DNA of 59,869 bases. Origin: Rhabdochromatium marinum (GTDB lineage Bacteria > Pseudomonadota > Gammaproteobacteria > Chromatiales > Chromatiaceae). A program made the position numbers and the translations under genes. Positions 21,428 through 30,755 of this stretch are shown here, in pieces. Positions within the stretch are counted from its first letter, which is position 1, and every line of letters starts with the position of its first letter. The notes beneath the pieces are model-generated. The model made no database searches. It saw only the letters and a list, made by a program, of their open reading frames with translations, and was not told where the DNA came from. Location of the stretch: positions 1 to 59,869 of the forward strand of contig NZ_NRRS01000019.1 of the NCBI RefSeq assembly GCF_016583795.1. The letters are read 5' to 3'.

Positions 21428-22909
21428 TCAATCGTTAGCAATCTCAGCACTAAGTCCACGATAAATTGTCAGATACTGCCGCGCCGCCTGTTGCCATGAG
21501 CGTTCGATGCGCATGCCGTTCAAACGCAGGGCGGCAAAGTGCTCGGGATAGTGCAACCAGAGTCCCAAGGCCCGATCCAGCGCAAATTCAAGCGCCGCCG
21601 GCTCGGCAGTGTCGAAGACAAAGCCATTGCGCTGTTCCGGTGGCAGAACGCAAAAATTGGCATCGAACACTGTATCTGCCAGCCCCCCGACTCGTCGCAC
21701 AATGGGCACACAGCCATAGCGCATCGCAATCATCTGGGTCAGCCCACAGGGCTCATACAGGCTTGGCACCAGCATCAGATCCGCACCGGCATAGATCAGA
21801 TGCGCCAGCGCCTCATCGTAACCAAGCTCCAGATGACAATCGGGACTGCCCTGATAGTCATGGCGCAAACGCTCAAAACGCGCCTGAATCTGTGGATCCA
21901 GCGCACTACCGAGCAAAACAAACTGCCCTCCCTGAGCTAGAGTGTAGACCATGGCCTGTGCCATGAGTGCAACGCCTTTTTGTTGATCGAGGCGGCTGAC
22001 GATGGCCAACAGCGGCTTGTTCGCCTCGCGCAGCCCCAGGCGCGCGCGCAAGACCTGGGTGTTGGCTGTCTTGCCCGCCAGCTGCGTGGCATCAAAGGGA
22101 TGGGGGATCAAGGGGTCTTTACGTGGATTCCAGCTGACCGGATCAATGCCATTCAGCACCCCGGCAAAGCGCTGCGCTTTGTTTGTCAGCACGGTCTGCA
22201 AGCCCATACCCTGTTCGGTGCGCAGCACTTCCCAGGCATAGCGGGGCGAAACCGTAGTGACGAAGTTGGCAAAGACGATGCCACCTTGCATGAGATTGGC
22301 ACGGTCCGGCGCGGCGCCATCCTGCAAGCGATCCGGTGTCATCAGGCGCGCGATATCCAGCCCCAGCGCGCTCAGCACCGCCGGATCCGTCCAGCCCTGA
22401 TAGCCCAGATTGTGCAGGGAGTAACACACCCGGGTGCGCGTCACGCTGCGGCGCTCGTAATCCTCATACAGCAGCACCGGAACCAGCGCAGTCTGCCAGT
22501 CATTACAATGCAGAATATCTGGCCAAGCCTCGGCTTGATGGAAATATTCCAGTGCCGCGCGAACATAGCAGGCAAAGCGCAGCGCATCGTCCGGCTCGCC
22601 ATAGATGCGGCCACGCTGAAAAAACCCGGCAGGGGAATCGGGCGCCAGCAGGCAACAGCGCAAGCCATCGACCCAGGCGTGCGAGACGCGACAGCGCAGC
22701 GGCGCACCGGCAAAGTCGAACCACAGATCATCACGCACCAACTGCCGGCCGGTGATGAGATCCGCCCTCAGGCAGTCATAATCCGGCAGCAGCACCTCAA
22801 CATCCACCCCCTCGGCGATCAGCGCGCGCCCGAGTCCGTGGATAAAATCGCCCAGCCCCCCAACCTTGGCTACTGGCGCGCATTCAGCGGCGAGCAGCGC
22901 AATACGCAT
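21428..22909 (-). CDS. glgA: Second glycogen synthase (GlgA), normal length
   Basis: ADP-glucose-type glycogen/starch synthase of 493 residues. The KVGGL motif begins at Lys15. It has DILHCNDWQTALVPVLLYEDY, TTVSPRYAWE, and VPSLYEPCGLTQMIAMRYG with the C-terminal catalytic Glu. The ATG at 22909 is preferred; a TTG five codons upstream is the alternative. Sequence differs clearly from the tailed GlgA at 11731, so the two are separate paralogues and not a recent duplication. Its neighbour at 22970 looks like a DUF4912 protein, a domain often found beside glycogen genes. Confidence 0.94.
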   Translation of the reverse strand: MRIALLAAECAPVAKVGGLGDFIHGLGRALIAEGVDVEVLLPDYDCLRADLITGRQLVRDDLWFDFAGAPLRCRVSHAWVDGLRCCLLAPDSPAGFFQRGRIYGEPDDALRFACYVRAALEYFHQAEAWPDILHCNDWQTALVPVLLYEDYERRSVTRTRVCYSLHNLGYQGWTDPAVLSALGLDIARLMTPDRLQDGAAPDRANLMQGGIVFANFVTTVSPRYAWEVLRTEQGMGLQTVLTNKAQRFAGVLNGIDPVSWNPRKDPLIPHPFDATQLAGKTANTQVLRARLGLREANKPLLAIVSRLDQQKGVALMAQAMVYTLAQGGQFVLLGSALDPQIQARFERLRHDYQGSPDCHLELGYDEALAHLIYAGADLMLVPSLYEPCGLTQMIAMRYGCVPIVRRVGGLADTVFDANFCVLPPEQRNGFVFDTAEPAALEFALDRALGLWLHYPEHFAALRLNGMRIERSWQQAARQYLTIYRGLSAEIAND

Positions 22910-22969
22910 CGCACACCTGGACAATGGTCACTAGAGATCTCGGCGTCTGCTCAAACAAAGCCACGAATA

Positions 22970-23773
22970 TCAGTCTTCTTCCCGCGACACCACAGGCAGT
23001 GTCGGCAACAGCCGCAACAGCGCATGGATGAGTTGCGGATCTGTGATCTTGACATCAAAGGCAAAGTGCCCACCCGGCCCCACCTGATAGGGATGCCCGC
23101 CCAGTTCAAGCGCGCTGCCGGGGGGCGCCTGACCCTGAATGCGCAGATCGCCCCACAGGGCCGTTTTGGCGCTTGCGGCGATGGAACGCAGCGGACCGCT
23201 GCCCGCCACAGGAGTCAACCCGGAGTCCTCGTCCGCGCATGCCACCTGCGGATTGGCGATGATCGGCGCGCTGGCAGCAGTCGTGGACAGCATCACCTCC
23301 GCTGATTCGCCTGTCACGCGGCTGTCCGGCGCGCGTGGCCGATCAGGTGAACGGTCAGCCAAGCTATGCGGCTCCATCGAGCCGGGCAAGGCCAGGCGAT
23401 TGGAACGCGCTAGCATCAGCCAGGCGCCCTGTGGGTTGCCAAACCCAATCTCAGCCTGATACCAAGCATCGGTTTGCAAGCCGACCAAGCCCAGGCAGCC
23501 TTGCTGCACCGTGGCAACTGGCATCAGATCGCCGCCATCTTCGTCATCGCTGGTTTGGCCGACAAAGCGGCGCAAACGCACGCTAGGCGCGACTGTTTCC
23601 TCGGCGGCAATCACTCGATCCGACGCTGCCCCACCGAGTCCCGTAAGCCGCCAGCGCAATTCCAGCGCATCGGCGCGCGCCGGATAGAGCGCAAGAAAAT
23701 CGCGCGTGCTGGCGATGGGAAAGGGCGCGTCAGCGTCACACTGCAACGTGGCCGGAGCTGCGCCATACCTCAT
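22970..23773 (-). CDS. DUF4912-like protein next to glgA
   Basis: A 267-residue protein. The N-terminal half contains FLALYPARADALELRWRLTG and later LMPVATVQQGCLGLVGLQTDAWYQAEIGF. This pattern fits DUF4912 domains, which carry a carbohydrate-protein-like fold and are usually linked to glycogen metabolism genes. The middle is low-complexity and Ser/Ala/Pro rich, and the C-terminal ~60 residues form a second small beta domain (LWGDLRIQGQAPPGSALELGG). The ATG at 23773 lies just after the MFS gene stop (23797); the open frame above it overlaps the MFS gene and is not coding. The role is inferred from context. Confidence 0.6.
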   Translation of the reverse strand: MRYGAAPATLQCDADAPFPIASTRDFLALYPARADALELRWRLTGLGGAASDRVIAAEETVAPSVRLRRFVGQTSDDEDGGDLMPVATVQQGCLGLVGLQTDAWYQAEIGFGNPQGAWLMLARSNRLALPGSMEPHSLADRSPDRPRAPDSRVTGESAEVMLSTTAASAPIIANPQVACADEDSGLTPVAGSGPLRSIAASAKTALWGDLRIQGQAPPGSALELGGHPYQVGPGGHFAFDVKITDPQLIHALLRLLPTLPVVSREED

Positions 23774-23796
23774 GTTAACAGAACGTATAGCCACGT

Positions 23797-24936
23797 CTAA
23801 AACCGTCGCGACCGATCCACCCAAACCCAGGTGCACAGCCACCCCAGAGCGGCGGCCAGGGCGGCCAGGGCAAAGGTTGGTGCCGCACCCAGGGGTTCCC
23901 AGAACTGCCCGCCCAGCAGGCTGCCCGCCCCACCGCCAGCGCCAAAACTCAGGCTGTTGTACAGCGCCTGACCCCGCCCCTGAATAGCCCCCGGAAAATA
24001 ATGATGCACCAGGTGAATGGACGCGGCATGAAAGGCGCCAAAGGTCGCGGCATGCAACAACTGCGCGACAACCTGCACTCCCAGCGAGGTGGCCAGCAAG
24101 CCGATCAGATTCCAGCGCAGCACTGCCAGCAGCAGACTGGCCAGCAGAATCCACCGGGCGCCAAAGCGCTCCAACAGCCAGTGCATCCGCATGAACACCA
24201 GCACTTCGGCCACCACGCCCAACGCCCAGAGCGCCCCGATGGTCGCACTCTGGTAGCCGACCGCTTCCAGGCGAATGGAATAAAAGGCATAGTAAATGCC
24301 ATGACCAAACTGCATCAGAAAGCAGGTCAGCAGAAAACTGATAATCTCCGGGCGCATCAACACCGCACGCATGACGGGCGCCGGTTGCGCATGATGCGGA
24401 TGCGGACAATCCGGCACCAGCCAGGCGCTGACCCCCACAGCGACAAAGAGCACCAGCACCACGCCGGGGATCACCTGGGTTCCGGCCACACCAACCCACC
24501 AGCCCAGCAGCCCGACCACCAGCACAAAGCCCACCGAGCCCCACAGCCGCACCCGGGCATACCGATTGGCCGCTGCCCCCAGGTGGTTAAAGGTGACCGA
24601 CTCCATCTGCGGCAGAGCGGCGTTCCAGAAAAAACTGAACACCAGCATGACGACCGCCACCGACCACAGGGACTCGGCCCAGAAGATGCCAAGAAAGGTC
24701 ACCCAGGTCAGCAGCGCAGCGCCCTGCACCAGTGGCATGCGGGTGCTCAGATGATCCGCCAGCCAGCCGCACAAAAGGGGTGCCACCAGCTTGGTCCCCA
24801 TCAGGATGGCCATGAGCGCGCCAATGGCGGCAGCGGAAAACCCATGGTCTTGCAGATAGACGCCCCAAAAGGGCACCAGCGCGCCCAAGGCGCCGAAGTA
24901 AAACAGATAATAGGCCGACAGGCGCCAGTAAGGCAT
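23797..24936 (-). CDS. MFS transporter, HcaT-like
   Basis: Inner-membrane permease of 379 residues with about 12 hydrophobic segments and no long loops. The N terminus YWRLSAYYLFYFGALGALVPFWGVYLQDHG is typical of the HcaT/nucleoside-symporter-like branch of the major facilitator superfamily. The motif GWLADHLSTRMPLVQ between helices 2 and 3 is the MFS signature loop. The substrate is not readable from the sequence. It sits between aroC and the DUF4912-like gene on one strand. Confidence 0.82.
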   Translation of the reverse strand: MPYWRLSAYYLFYFGALGALVPFWGVYLQDHGFSAAAIGALMAILMGTKLVAPLLCGWLADHLSTRMPLVQGAALLTWVTFLGIFWAESLWSVAVVMLVFSFFWNAALPQMESVTFNHLGAAANRYARVRLWGSVGFVLVVGLLGWWVGVAGTQVIPGVVLVLFVAVGVSAWLVPDCPHPHHAQPAPVMRAVLMRPEIISFLLTCFLMQFGHGIYYAFYSIRLEAVGYQSATIGALWALGVVAEVLVFMRMHWLLERFGARWILLASLLLAVLRWNLIGLLATSLGVQVVAQLLHAATFGAFHAASIHLVHHYFPGAIQGRGQALYNSLSFGAGGGAGSLLGGQFWEPLGAAPTFALAALAAALGWLCTWVWVDRSRRF

Positions 24937-25009
24937 GAGTCAGGGCCGCGCCCCGCCGCCACACCGAGGATCGGTCACCGGATACCCGAGGGAATGCAAA
25001 GCGTTCGAC

Positions 25010-26113
25010 TCAGCCCGGCGCCTGCCCGGGCAAGGGCGCAAGCGGCGGCACCACATGCGCATTCTGCCCGCGCTGGCGCAGCAGGTGATCGGTCAGCACC
25101 AGCGCCAGCATCGCCTCGGCAATAGGGGTGGCGCGAATGCCCACGCAGGGGTCATGCCGCCCCTTGGTCACCACCTCAGTCGCGGCGCCGCTGGTATCAA
25201 CCGTGCGGCCCGGCAGCCGCAGGCTGGACGTTGGCTTGAGCGCAATGCGCGCAACAATCTCCTGGCCGGTGGAAATGCCACCCAGTACACCGCCGGCGTT
25301 GTTGCTGAGAAAACCCGCCGGGGTCATCTCATCGCGATGCTCGGTGCCCTTTTGGGTCACACTGGCAAAGCCGGCGCCAATTTCCACCCCCTTGACGGCA
25401 TTAATGCTCATCAGGGCATGCGCCAGATCAGCATCCAAGCGGTCAAACACCGGCTCGCCCAGCCCCGGCGGCAGTCCCTCGGCCAGCACCGTCACCTCCG
25501 CGCCGATGGAGTTGCCTTCCTTGCGCAGCGCATCCATAAAGGCTTCCAGCTCCGGAACCAGAGCCGCATCGCCGCAAAAGAAGGGATTGGCATCCACCTG
25601 ATCCCAGTCAAGCCGTTGCGGGCGCAGCGGCCCGAGTTGCGACAGATAGCCGCGCACCCGCGCACCACACAGAACTTTCAGCACCTGCTTGGCCAGCGCG
25701 CCAGCGGCCACCCGCGCAGCGGTCTCGCGCGCCGAGGAGCGACCACCGCCACGATAGTCGCGGCGACCGTATTTCATGGTGTAGCTGTAATCGGCATGCC
25801 CAGGGCGAAAGCGCGCGGCGATATCGGAATAATCCCCGGAGCGCTGATCGACATTGTCAATCAGCAGGGCAATGGGCGTGCCTGTAGTCAGCCCCTCAAA
25901 CACCCCCGAGAGAATTTTAACCCGGTCCGGCTCGCGCCGCTGCGTGGTATGACGTGACTGACCGGGCGCGCGCCGATCAAGATCGACTTGCAGATCAGCC
26001 TCGCTCAGCGCAATGCCGGGCGGGCAGCCGTCAACGATACCGCCAATGGCCGCGCCATGGCTTTCGCCAAAGCTGGTAAAGACAAAACTCTTGCCGATGC
26101 TGTTGCCGGCCAT
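25010..26113 (-). CDS. aroC: Chorismate synthase (AroC)
   Basis: Last enzyme of the shikimate pathway, making chorismate from EPSP with reduced FMN as cofactor. The 367-residue length is standard. Signature segments are [14 protein letters not shown] (residues 11-24), [35 protein letters not shown] (100-135) and [24 protein letters not shown] near the C terminus. No sign of damage. Confidence 0.97.
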   Translation of the reverse strand: MAGNSIGKSFVFTSFGESHGAAIGGIVDGCPPGIALSEADLQVDLDRRAPGQSRHTTQRREPDRVKILSGVFEGLTTGTPIALLIDNVDQRSGDYSDIAARFRPGHADYSYTMKYGRRDYRGGGRSSARETAARVAAGALAKQVLKVLCGARVRGYLSQLGPLRPQRLDWDQVDANPFFCGDAALVPELEAFMDALRKEGNSIGAEVTVLAEGLPPGLGEPVFDRLDADLAHALMSINAVKGVEIGAGFASVTQKGTEHRDEMTPAGFLSNNAGGVLGGISTGQEIVARIALKPTSSLRLPGRTVDTSGAATEVVTKGRHDPCVGIRATPIAEAMLALVLTDHLLRQRGQNAHVVPPLAPLPGQAPG

Positions 26114-26161
26114 CGCGCCCGCCTCCTCCGTTTACTGACTGTACCGGACGCGATCCCGGGA

Positions 26162-27571
26162 TCAATACGCCGGCGGCTCTACCAAATCCTGCTCATTTAA
26201 CCAGGCATTGCCCATAGCCAGCACCTTACGGGTCAGGGTGCTGGTGGCTTGATGCAGCAGGGTGCCGTTGATGATGTAATCGTAGCGGGCCGACAAATAC
26301 TCAAACTCGGCCTGGAACAGATTGCGCTGTGCATTCAACACATCGACCTGGGTGCGAGTGCCCACTTCCAGCCCGGCCTGGGTGGACTCCAGGGCGCTGC
26401 GTGCCGAAACAATGGCGGCCTGCCGCGCCTTGACATCGCTGATGCTGGAGAGGATACCGCGAAAGGCATTATTGACCTGATTGATCACCGCGCGGCGTTG
26501 CTGATCGAAGCGATCCTGCGCGGCGCGGAAGTTGTAGCCGGCTTGGCGGGTGCGCGAAGCCACTGCCCCACCCTGGTAGATGGGAACCGTCAAATTGAGC
26601 CCGACGTAGCCGCTGTCGGTATCTGAGCCAAACTGGGCGCCGGAGCGCGACAGATCATAGCCCGCCTGTAAATCCACGCTTGGATAGTAGCCGGAGCGTT
26701 CGATCTCAATGCCTTTGCGCGCCGACTCGACCGCCTGTTGAGCAGCGATGATATTGAAATTGCGCTTCATGGCCGTTTCGGCCCAGGCCTCAATATCGTT
26801 CGGCTCCGGTGGTGCCAGCGGCAGCTTGTCACCCAGACGTGCCAGCGGCTCCGACACTGGCCCGATAATGCGCCGCAACGCCTCCCACTGGTTATCGAGA
26901 TCATTTTTGGCACTAATGAGATTGGCACGCGAACGGTCATAGGCGGCCTGGCTTTCATTCACATCGGTGATGGCCACCAGCCCCACCTCGAAACGCTGCC
27001 GGGATTGTTCGAGCTGGCGCTCATCGGCCTTCACCAGTGCTTCCTGCACGCGCACTGCATCATTGGCACGCAACACATTGAAATAGGCCTGCACGGTGCG
27101 CACCATCAGATCAATGCGCGCCGCGTTGTACTGCGCTTCAGCCTGGCCAATGGTGTTATCGGCCTGGCTCAGACGCATCCAGCTCGCGCGGTTGTAAACC
27201 GACTGCGACAGATTGGCACCGACCCCTGAGGTTTGGTAGGTGTCGTTGCGATTGCCGGCACTGAACATGTTGGTGCCAGAGGCGCTGTCGGTCTTGACGT
27301 TGTTGTAGTTGACGTCTCCCGAAAGCGAAAAATTTGGCAACAGCAGTGCGCGCGCCTGGGGTTTGCTCTCGCGCGTGGCATACAGCACCTGCTCTGACTC
27401 GCGCAGGGTCGGATCGCTGTTGACCGCAAGGTCGTAGATACCAAGCAAATCCGCCGCCTGTACACTGGGCAGACTGCATAGCGCGCCAAGCAGCACCGCG
27501 CACAGAACGCGCGTGCCGGCGGCTACCGACACAGGTGTATTTGCGTGAGTCGCCTTCATAGGCTGTGACAT
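26162..27571 (-). CDS. tolC: TolC family outer membrane channel
   Basis: Outer-membrane efflux protein of 469 residues. A signal peptide (about residues 1-40, ending SVQA) is followed by LLGIYDLAVNSDPTL, the normal start of mature TolC, and then by two long helical repeats typical of the trimeric barrel-tunnel fold. A strong TGAGGAG site lies upstream of the ATG. No pump genes are adjacent, so like E. coli TolC it probably serves several systems; the HlyD/FUSC operon at 41384-44537 is one possible user. It is divergent from the gene at 27766 over 194 bases. Confidence 0.93.
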   Translation of the reverse strand: MSQPMKATHANTPVSVAAGTRVLCAVLLGALCSLPSVQAADLLGIYDLAVNSDPTLRESEQVLYATRESKPQARALLLPNFSLSGDVNYNNVKTDSASGTNMFSAGNRNDTYQTSGVGANLSQSVYNRASWMRLSQADNTIGQAEAQYNAARIDLMVRTVQAYFNVLRANDAVRVQEALVKADERQLEQSRQRFEVGLVAITDVNESQAAYDRSRANLISAKNDLDNQWEALRRIIGPVSEPLARLGDKLPLAPPEPNDIEAWAETAMKRNFNIIAAQQAVESARKGIEIERSGYYPSVDLQAGYDLSRSGAQFGSDTDSGYVGLNLTVPIYQGGAVASRTRQAGYNFRAAQDRFDQQRRAVINQVNNAFRGILSSISDVKARQAAIVSARSALESTQAGLEVGTRTQVDVLNAQRNLFQAEFEYLSARYDYIINGTLLHQATSTLTRKVLAMGNAWLNEQDLVEPPAY

Positions 27572-27765
27572 GACAATGTGAACTCCTCAAGGAGAATCGG
27601 ACCCGAGCCGGGCCGTAGCAGACCCTCGGCACGGTTGCCGTGAAGCAGAGGCCAGAGGCAAAGTGAAGCTGGGAATGATACCTTTTCCTGATCTGCCTTG
27701 CATTGACAGATTTAAGACGCTCCTGCAACGCCAGGTGCAGGCATGAATCCAAGTAATCGATTGCT

Positions 27766-28152
27766 ATGAAATTTTCTGAAATTCTTGACCCTAACAGCCT
27801 GCGAATCGAAGCCTATGACGCCACGCACTTTTGCATCAATGGGCGCCGCTTCGAGCACGCGGTCATGCTGCTGCCAGACGCTCGGGTGCAGCCCTGGCCG
27901 CTCGGTGTTTCCAGCACGCCCAGTTCCCTGACCCTGGATGACCTAACCGCCCTACTCGACGCCCAGCCGCAGCTTATTTTACTCGGCACCGGCGCCCAGG
28001 GACGCATGCCGCCCCCTCCGCTGATTGCCGCCGGAGCCGAGCGCGGCATTGGCATCGAATGGATGCACACCGGCGCCGCCTGCCGCACCTATAATCTGCT
28101 CGCCAGTGAAGGTCGGCGCGTTGCCGCCGCTCTGCTGCTGCAAGGCAGCTGA
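27766..28152 (+). CDS. Mth938-like domain protein (DUF498 family)
   Basis: A 128-residue soluble protein matching the Mth938/NDUFAF3-like fold: INGRRFEHAVMLLPDARVQPWP near the start and LILLGTGAQGRMPPPPL in the centre, followed by GIEWMHTGAACRTYNLLASEGRRVAAALLL. In mitochondria a relative helps assemble complex I; the bacterial role is unknown. It is divergent from tolC and lies 14 bases before the next gene. Confidence 0.85.
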   Translation: MKFSEILDPNSLRIEAYDATHFCINGRRFEHAVMLLPDARVQPWPLGVSSTPSSLTLDDLTALLDAQPQLILLGTGAQGRMPPPPLIAAGAERGIGIEWMHTGAACRTYNLLASEGRRVAAALLLQGS

Positions 28153-28166
28153 GGCTTTTGTACCCC

Positions 28167-28874
28167 ATGGACCGCCGCATCATCCTGACCACCTTGGCCG
28201 CCGCCATCCTGGGCATCGTCGGGCTGTGGCTACTGCTGTCACTAAATCCACCCGCCACACCCGAGGGGCCGCCGCAGCATCCCTGGGATATCGCACGCTC
28301 CCCTCAGGGTCAGGTGCAGGTCTTCGGCCTGACGCTGGGTCAGAGCCGGCTGGCGGATTTGCGCACCCGGCTGAACGCTCCGGGCAAGGTCAGCCTGTTC
28401 GTCGCACCGGACGGTCACCTCAGCGTCGAAGCCTTTTTTGATGATATTGTTCTGAGTCACATCCGCGCCGACTGGGTAGTCACCCTAGAGCTTCCCGCCG
28501 CCGAGCGCGATGCTCTCTATCAGCGCGGCCTGCGCATCAGCACCCTGGGCGATGGCACGCGCAAAGTCACCCTGGCCCCAGCAGACGCCGCCGCCTTGGA
28601 CAATGCCCCAATACGCAGCCTCACCTATCTGCCTTGGAAGCGACTCGCCGCACGCGATATCGCTGGCAACTTTGGCGAACCCGCAGAGCGCAGGCGCGAA
28701 GCACATGGCATTGAGCACTGGCTCTACCCGGAACGCGGTCTTGATATTGCCCGCGACCCCGACGGTGCCGTCGTCATTCAGTACCTGAATCCGGCCGACT
28801 TTCGCGCCGCCCGCACGCGACTGCCAGCCTCAGCCCCCGCCAGCGACCCGAAAGCGCACATCCAGCTCCGGTAG
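28167..28874 (+). CDS. Unknown N-terminally anchored protein
   Basis: A 235-residue protein with one hydrophobic helix at residues 5-28 and a periplasmic-looking remainder. No family is recognised. The body includes VFGLTLGQSRLADLRTRL and GHIEHWLYPERGLDI-like segments; the latter recall proteins carrying SmpA/BamE-like or DUF3192-type folds, where a formatted line and an amphipathic return are read as a stability core, but this is a weak resemblance. ATG at 28167 is chosen over a TTG three codons upstream. It follows the Mth938-like gene by 14 bases, and its 3' end overlaps the converging RNase gene by 45 bases. Confidence 0.7.
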   Translation: MDRRIILTTLAAAILGIVGLWLLLSLNPPATPEGPPQHPWDIARSPQGQVQVFGLTLGQSRLADLRTRLNAPGKVSLFVAPDGHLSVEAFFDDIVLSHIRADWVVTLELPAAERDALYQRGLRISTLGDGTRKVTLAPADAAALDNAPIRSLTYLPWKRLAARDIAGNFGEPAERRREAHGIEHWLYPERGLDIARDPDGAVVIQYLNPADFRAARTRLPASAPASDPKAHIQLR

Positions 28875-30713
28875 GTCCACGCTGGACAACAGCAGCTCCA
28901 ATTCCTCGTCCAATGGCAGCTCCTGCTTGGCGCGCAAGCGGGCTTCGAGCGCCAGCTCCGGAATTAGCGCCACTGCGCGGCGTTCCTCGCGGGCCACCAC
29001 CACGGCACGGCCGCGCCAGCCGGGATTGGCGCGCAGCCAAGCGAGCTTCCAATGCAGATTGGACTGCCGCTCGGCCTTGCGCACCGCGACTCCGGCCTGT
29101 TCGGCTTGACTGGCGCGAACGCTCACCTCATCGGCCGTCAGCGGCGGCTCGCCCCGCAGGTGCGCGCGCAGCTGTTGATGCACCAGCAAATCAGCATAGC
29201 GACGCAAGGGACTGGTCGCGCGTGCATAGAGCGGCAATCCCAGTCCGAAATGCGCGCCCGGCTCAATGGCGGTGCGCGTGGGCTTAAAGAAGCGCCGATA
29301 GGCATACATGCCCGACAGGGTGCTCGGCTGCTCGATGCGATCCGGTGCCGGCTGCACGGCATAGGGAATCGCCAACCCCTGTACCTGGGCAAAACGCGCC
29401 GCCGCTTCGCCGGCCATGAGCATGGCATCAGCCACCAGCTCGCGCGCAGCCAGACGTTCAATGGACTCAATCCGCACCTGCCCATCACGCAGCCGTACCG
29501 AGACTTCCGGCAGATCGATACGTGCCGCCTGATTGGCCGCACGGCGGGCGCGAAAACGCTCGGCCAGACGCTGCATGGACGCCAGCGGCTCCTCTCCAAG
29601 CCGCTGCTCAGCCTCGGCATAGCTGAGACGCTCGACCCGCACCCAGCTGGGATGAATCTCAACATCGGTCACTTCGCCCTGCTCGGTACAACGCAAGCCA
29701 AAGGACAGCGCTGGGGAAACCTCCTGAAGCCCCACGCCCAGTGCGGCGGTGGCCGCCGCTGGCAGCATGGTCACGGCACCTTCGGGCAGATACAGGGTTG
29801 CTCCCCGAGCACGGGCTTCCAAATCCAAGGCTGAGCCCGGCGCCACCAGGGCTGCGACATCGGCCACATGCACCCACAGGCGCTCGCCATCCAGGCTGAT
29901 AGCGTCATCCGGATCCTGATTGCCGGCATCGTCGATGGCATAGGCCGGCAAGGCGGTCAAATCCAGGCGCGTCTCCTCGGGCAGCTCGGGCAAGGGCAAC
30001 TCAGGCGCGGTGAGCGCGACGCCGAAACGATGCGGATGCGGATTATAGGTCGGCGGCCAATGCCCGATACGCAGCAGGAACTCATGGGCCTTGGCCGGCT
30101 GCTCCGGCACCTCGAAGCACTTGAGAATGCGCGACTGTTCACTGTGCTGATAGGCCAAGCGCTCAACCTCCTGCAAGCGCTCGCCATCTTCGGGTTGCAG
30201 GGTTCGATTTTCAACCCGCGCCACAAAAGCCGCCCAGTCCTGCTCGGCACGCGCCTTGGCCTCGCGCTGCGCGCGCTCCTGGGCAATCGCCTCCGCCGAG
30301 CGCGGGCGGATCGCTTCCGGCTCGCCTTCAAACAACGGCCCTTCCTGAACCACCTGCCAGGTCGCCCAGACCGCCGCCGGCGAAGCCTCGCCACAGATCA
30401 GCTCGGCCAGATCGGCCAGCGTGGTGGTCTCGCCATCAAGCAATTCCCAGGCTTCGCTCACCGGCCCGCTGTCGCTGTGCGGATCCAGCTCCAGACCGGA
30501 CTTCAGCTCCTCCAGCCGCCGCACGGGGCCAGGATGCAGCAGCCGCACATCCTTGGGGCGCACGCGTTTGCTCTGCCCGCCCTCCAGCTCAAGTTCGATT
30601 TTGTCATCGAGCGCACGCACCCGTGCCGGTCGGGTTTTGTAAAGCACGAGCGCATCGACTCGTGGACTGCCTTGATAAATGGACAAGATGTTGCTATCTG
30701 CTTCGATTTTCAT
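28830..30713 (-). CDS. RNase II/RNB family exoribonuclease
   Basis: Ribonuclease of 627 residues with the RNB catalytic centre: DDAGNQDPDDAISLDG (about residues 262-277) supplies the metal-binding aspartates. YARATSPLRRYADLLVHQQL near residue 510 is the conserved C-terminal RNB signature. Family members degrade RNA from the 3' end in the cytoplasm. No clear S1 domain is visible at the C terminus, so it is shorter and differently built from RNase R; the first ~230 residues are poorly conserved. The ATG at 30713 is preferred over a TTG two codons above. The IS607-type element ends only about 40 bases upstream, so that element may have replaced part of the promoter. Confidence 0.88.
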   Translation of the reverse strand: MKIEADSNILSIYQGSPRVDALVLYKTRPARVRALDDKIELELEGGQSKRVRPKDVRLLHPGPVRRLEELKSGLELDPHSDSGPVSEAWELLDGETTTLADLAELICGEASPAAVWATWQVVQEGPLFEGEPEAIRPRSAEAIAQERAQREAKARAEQDWAAFVARVENRTLQPEDGERLQEVERLAYQHSEQSRILKCFEVPEQPAKAHEFLLRIGHWPPTYNPHPHRFGVALTAPELPLPELPEETRLDLTALPAYAIDDAGNQDPDDAISLDGERLWVHVADVAALVAPGSALDLEARARGATLYLPEGAVTMLPAAATAALGVGLQEVSPALSFGLRCTEQGEVTDVEIHPSWVRVERLSYAEAEQRLGEEPLASMQRLAERFRARRAANQAARIDLPEVSVRLRDGQVRIESIERLAARELVADAMLMAGEAAARFAQVQGLAIPYAVQPAPDRIEQPSTLSGMYAYRRFFKPTRTAIEPGAHFGLGLPLYARATSPLRRYADLLVHQQLRAHLRGEPPLTADEVSVRASQAEQAGVAVRKAERQSNLHWKLAWLRANPGWRGRAVVVAREERRAVALIPELALEARLRAKQELPLDEELELLLSSVDLPELDVRFRVAGGG

Positions 30714-30755
30714 ACTCAAAAGTAATCATTCGACCATTCGCTCTCCGTTGATAGG

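Noticed and set aside
23774-24544. Upstream extension of the DUF4912-like gene
   Set aside because: It lies fully inside the MFS gene in another frame; the real start is the ATG at 23773.
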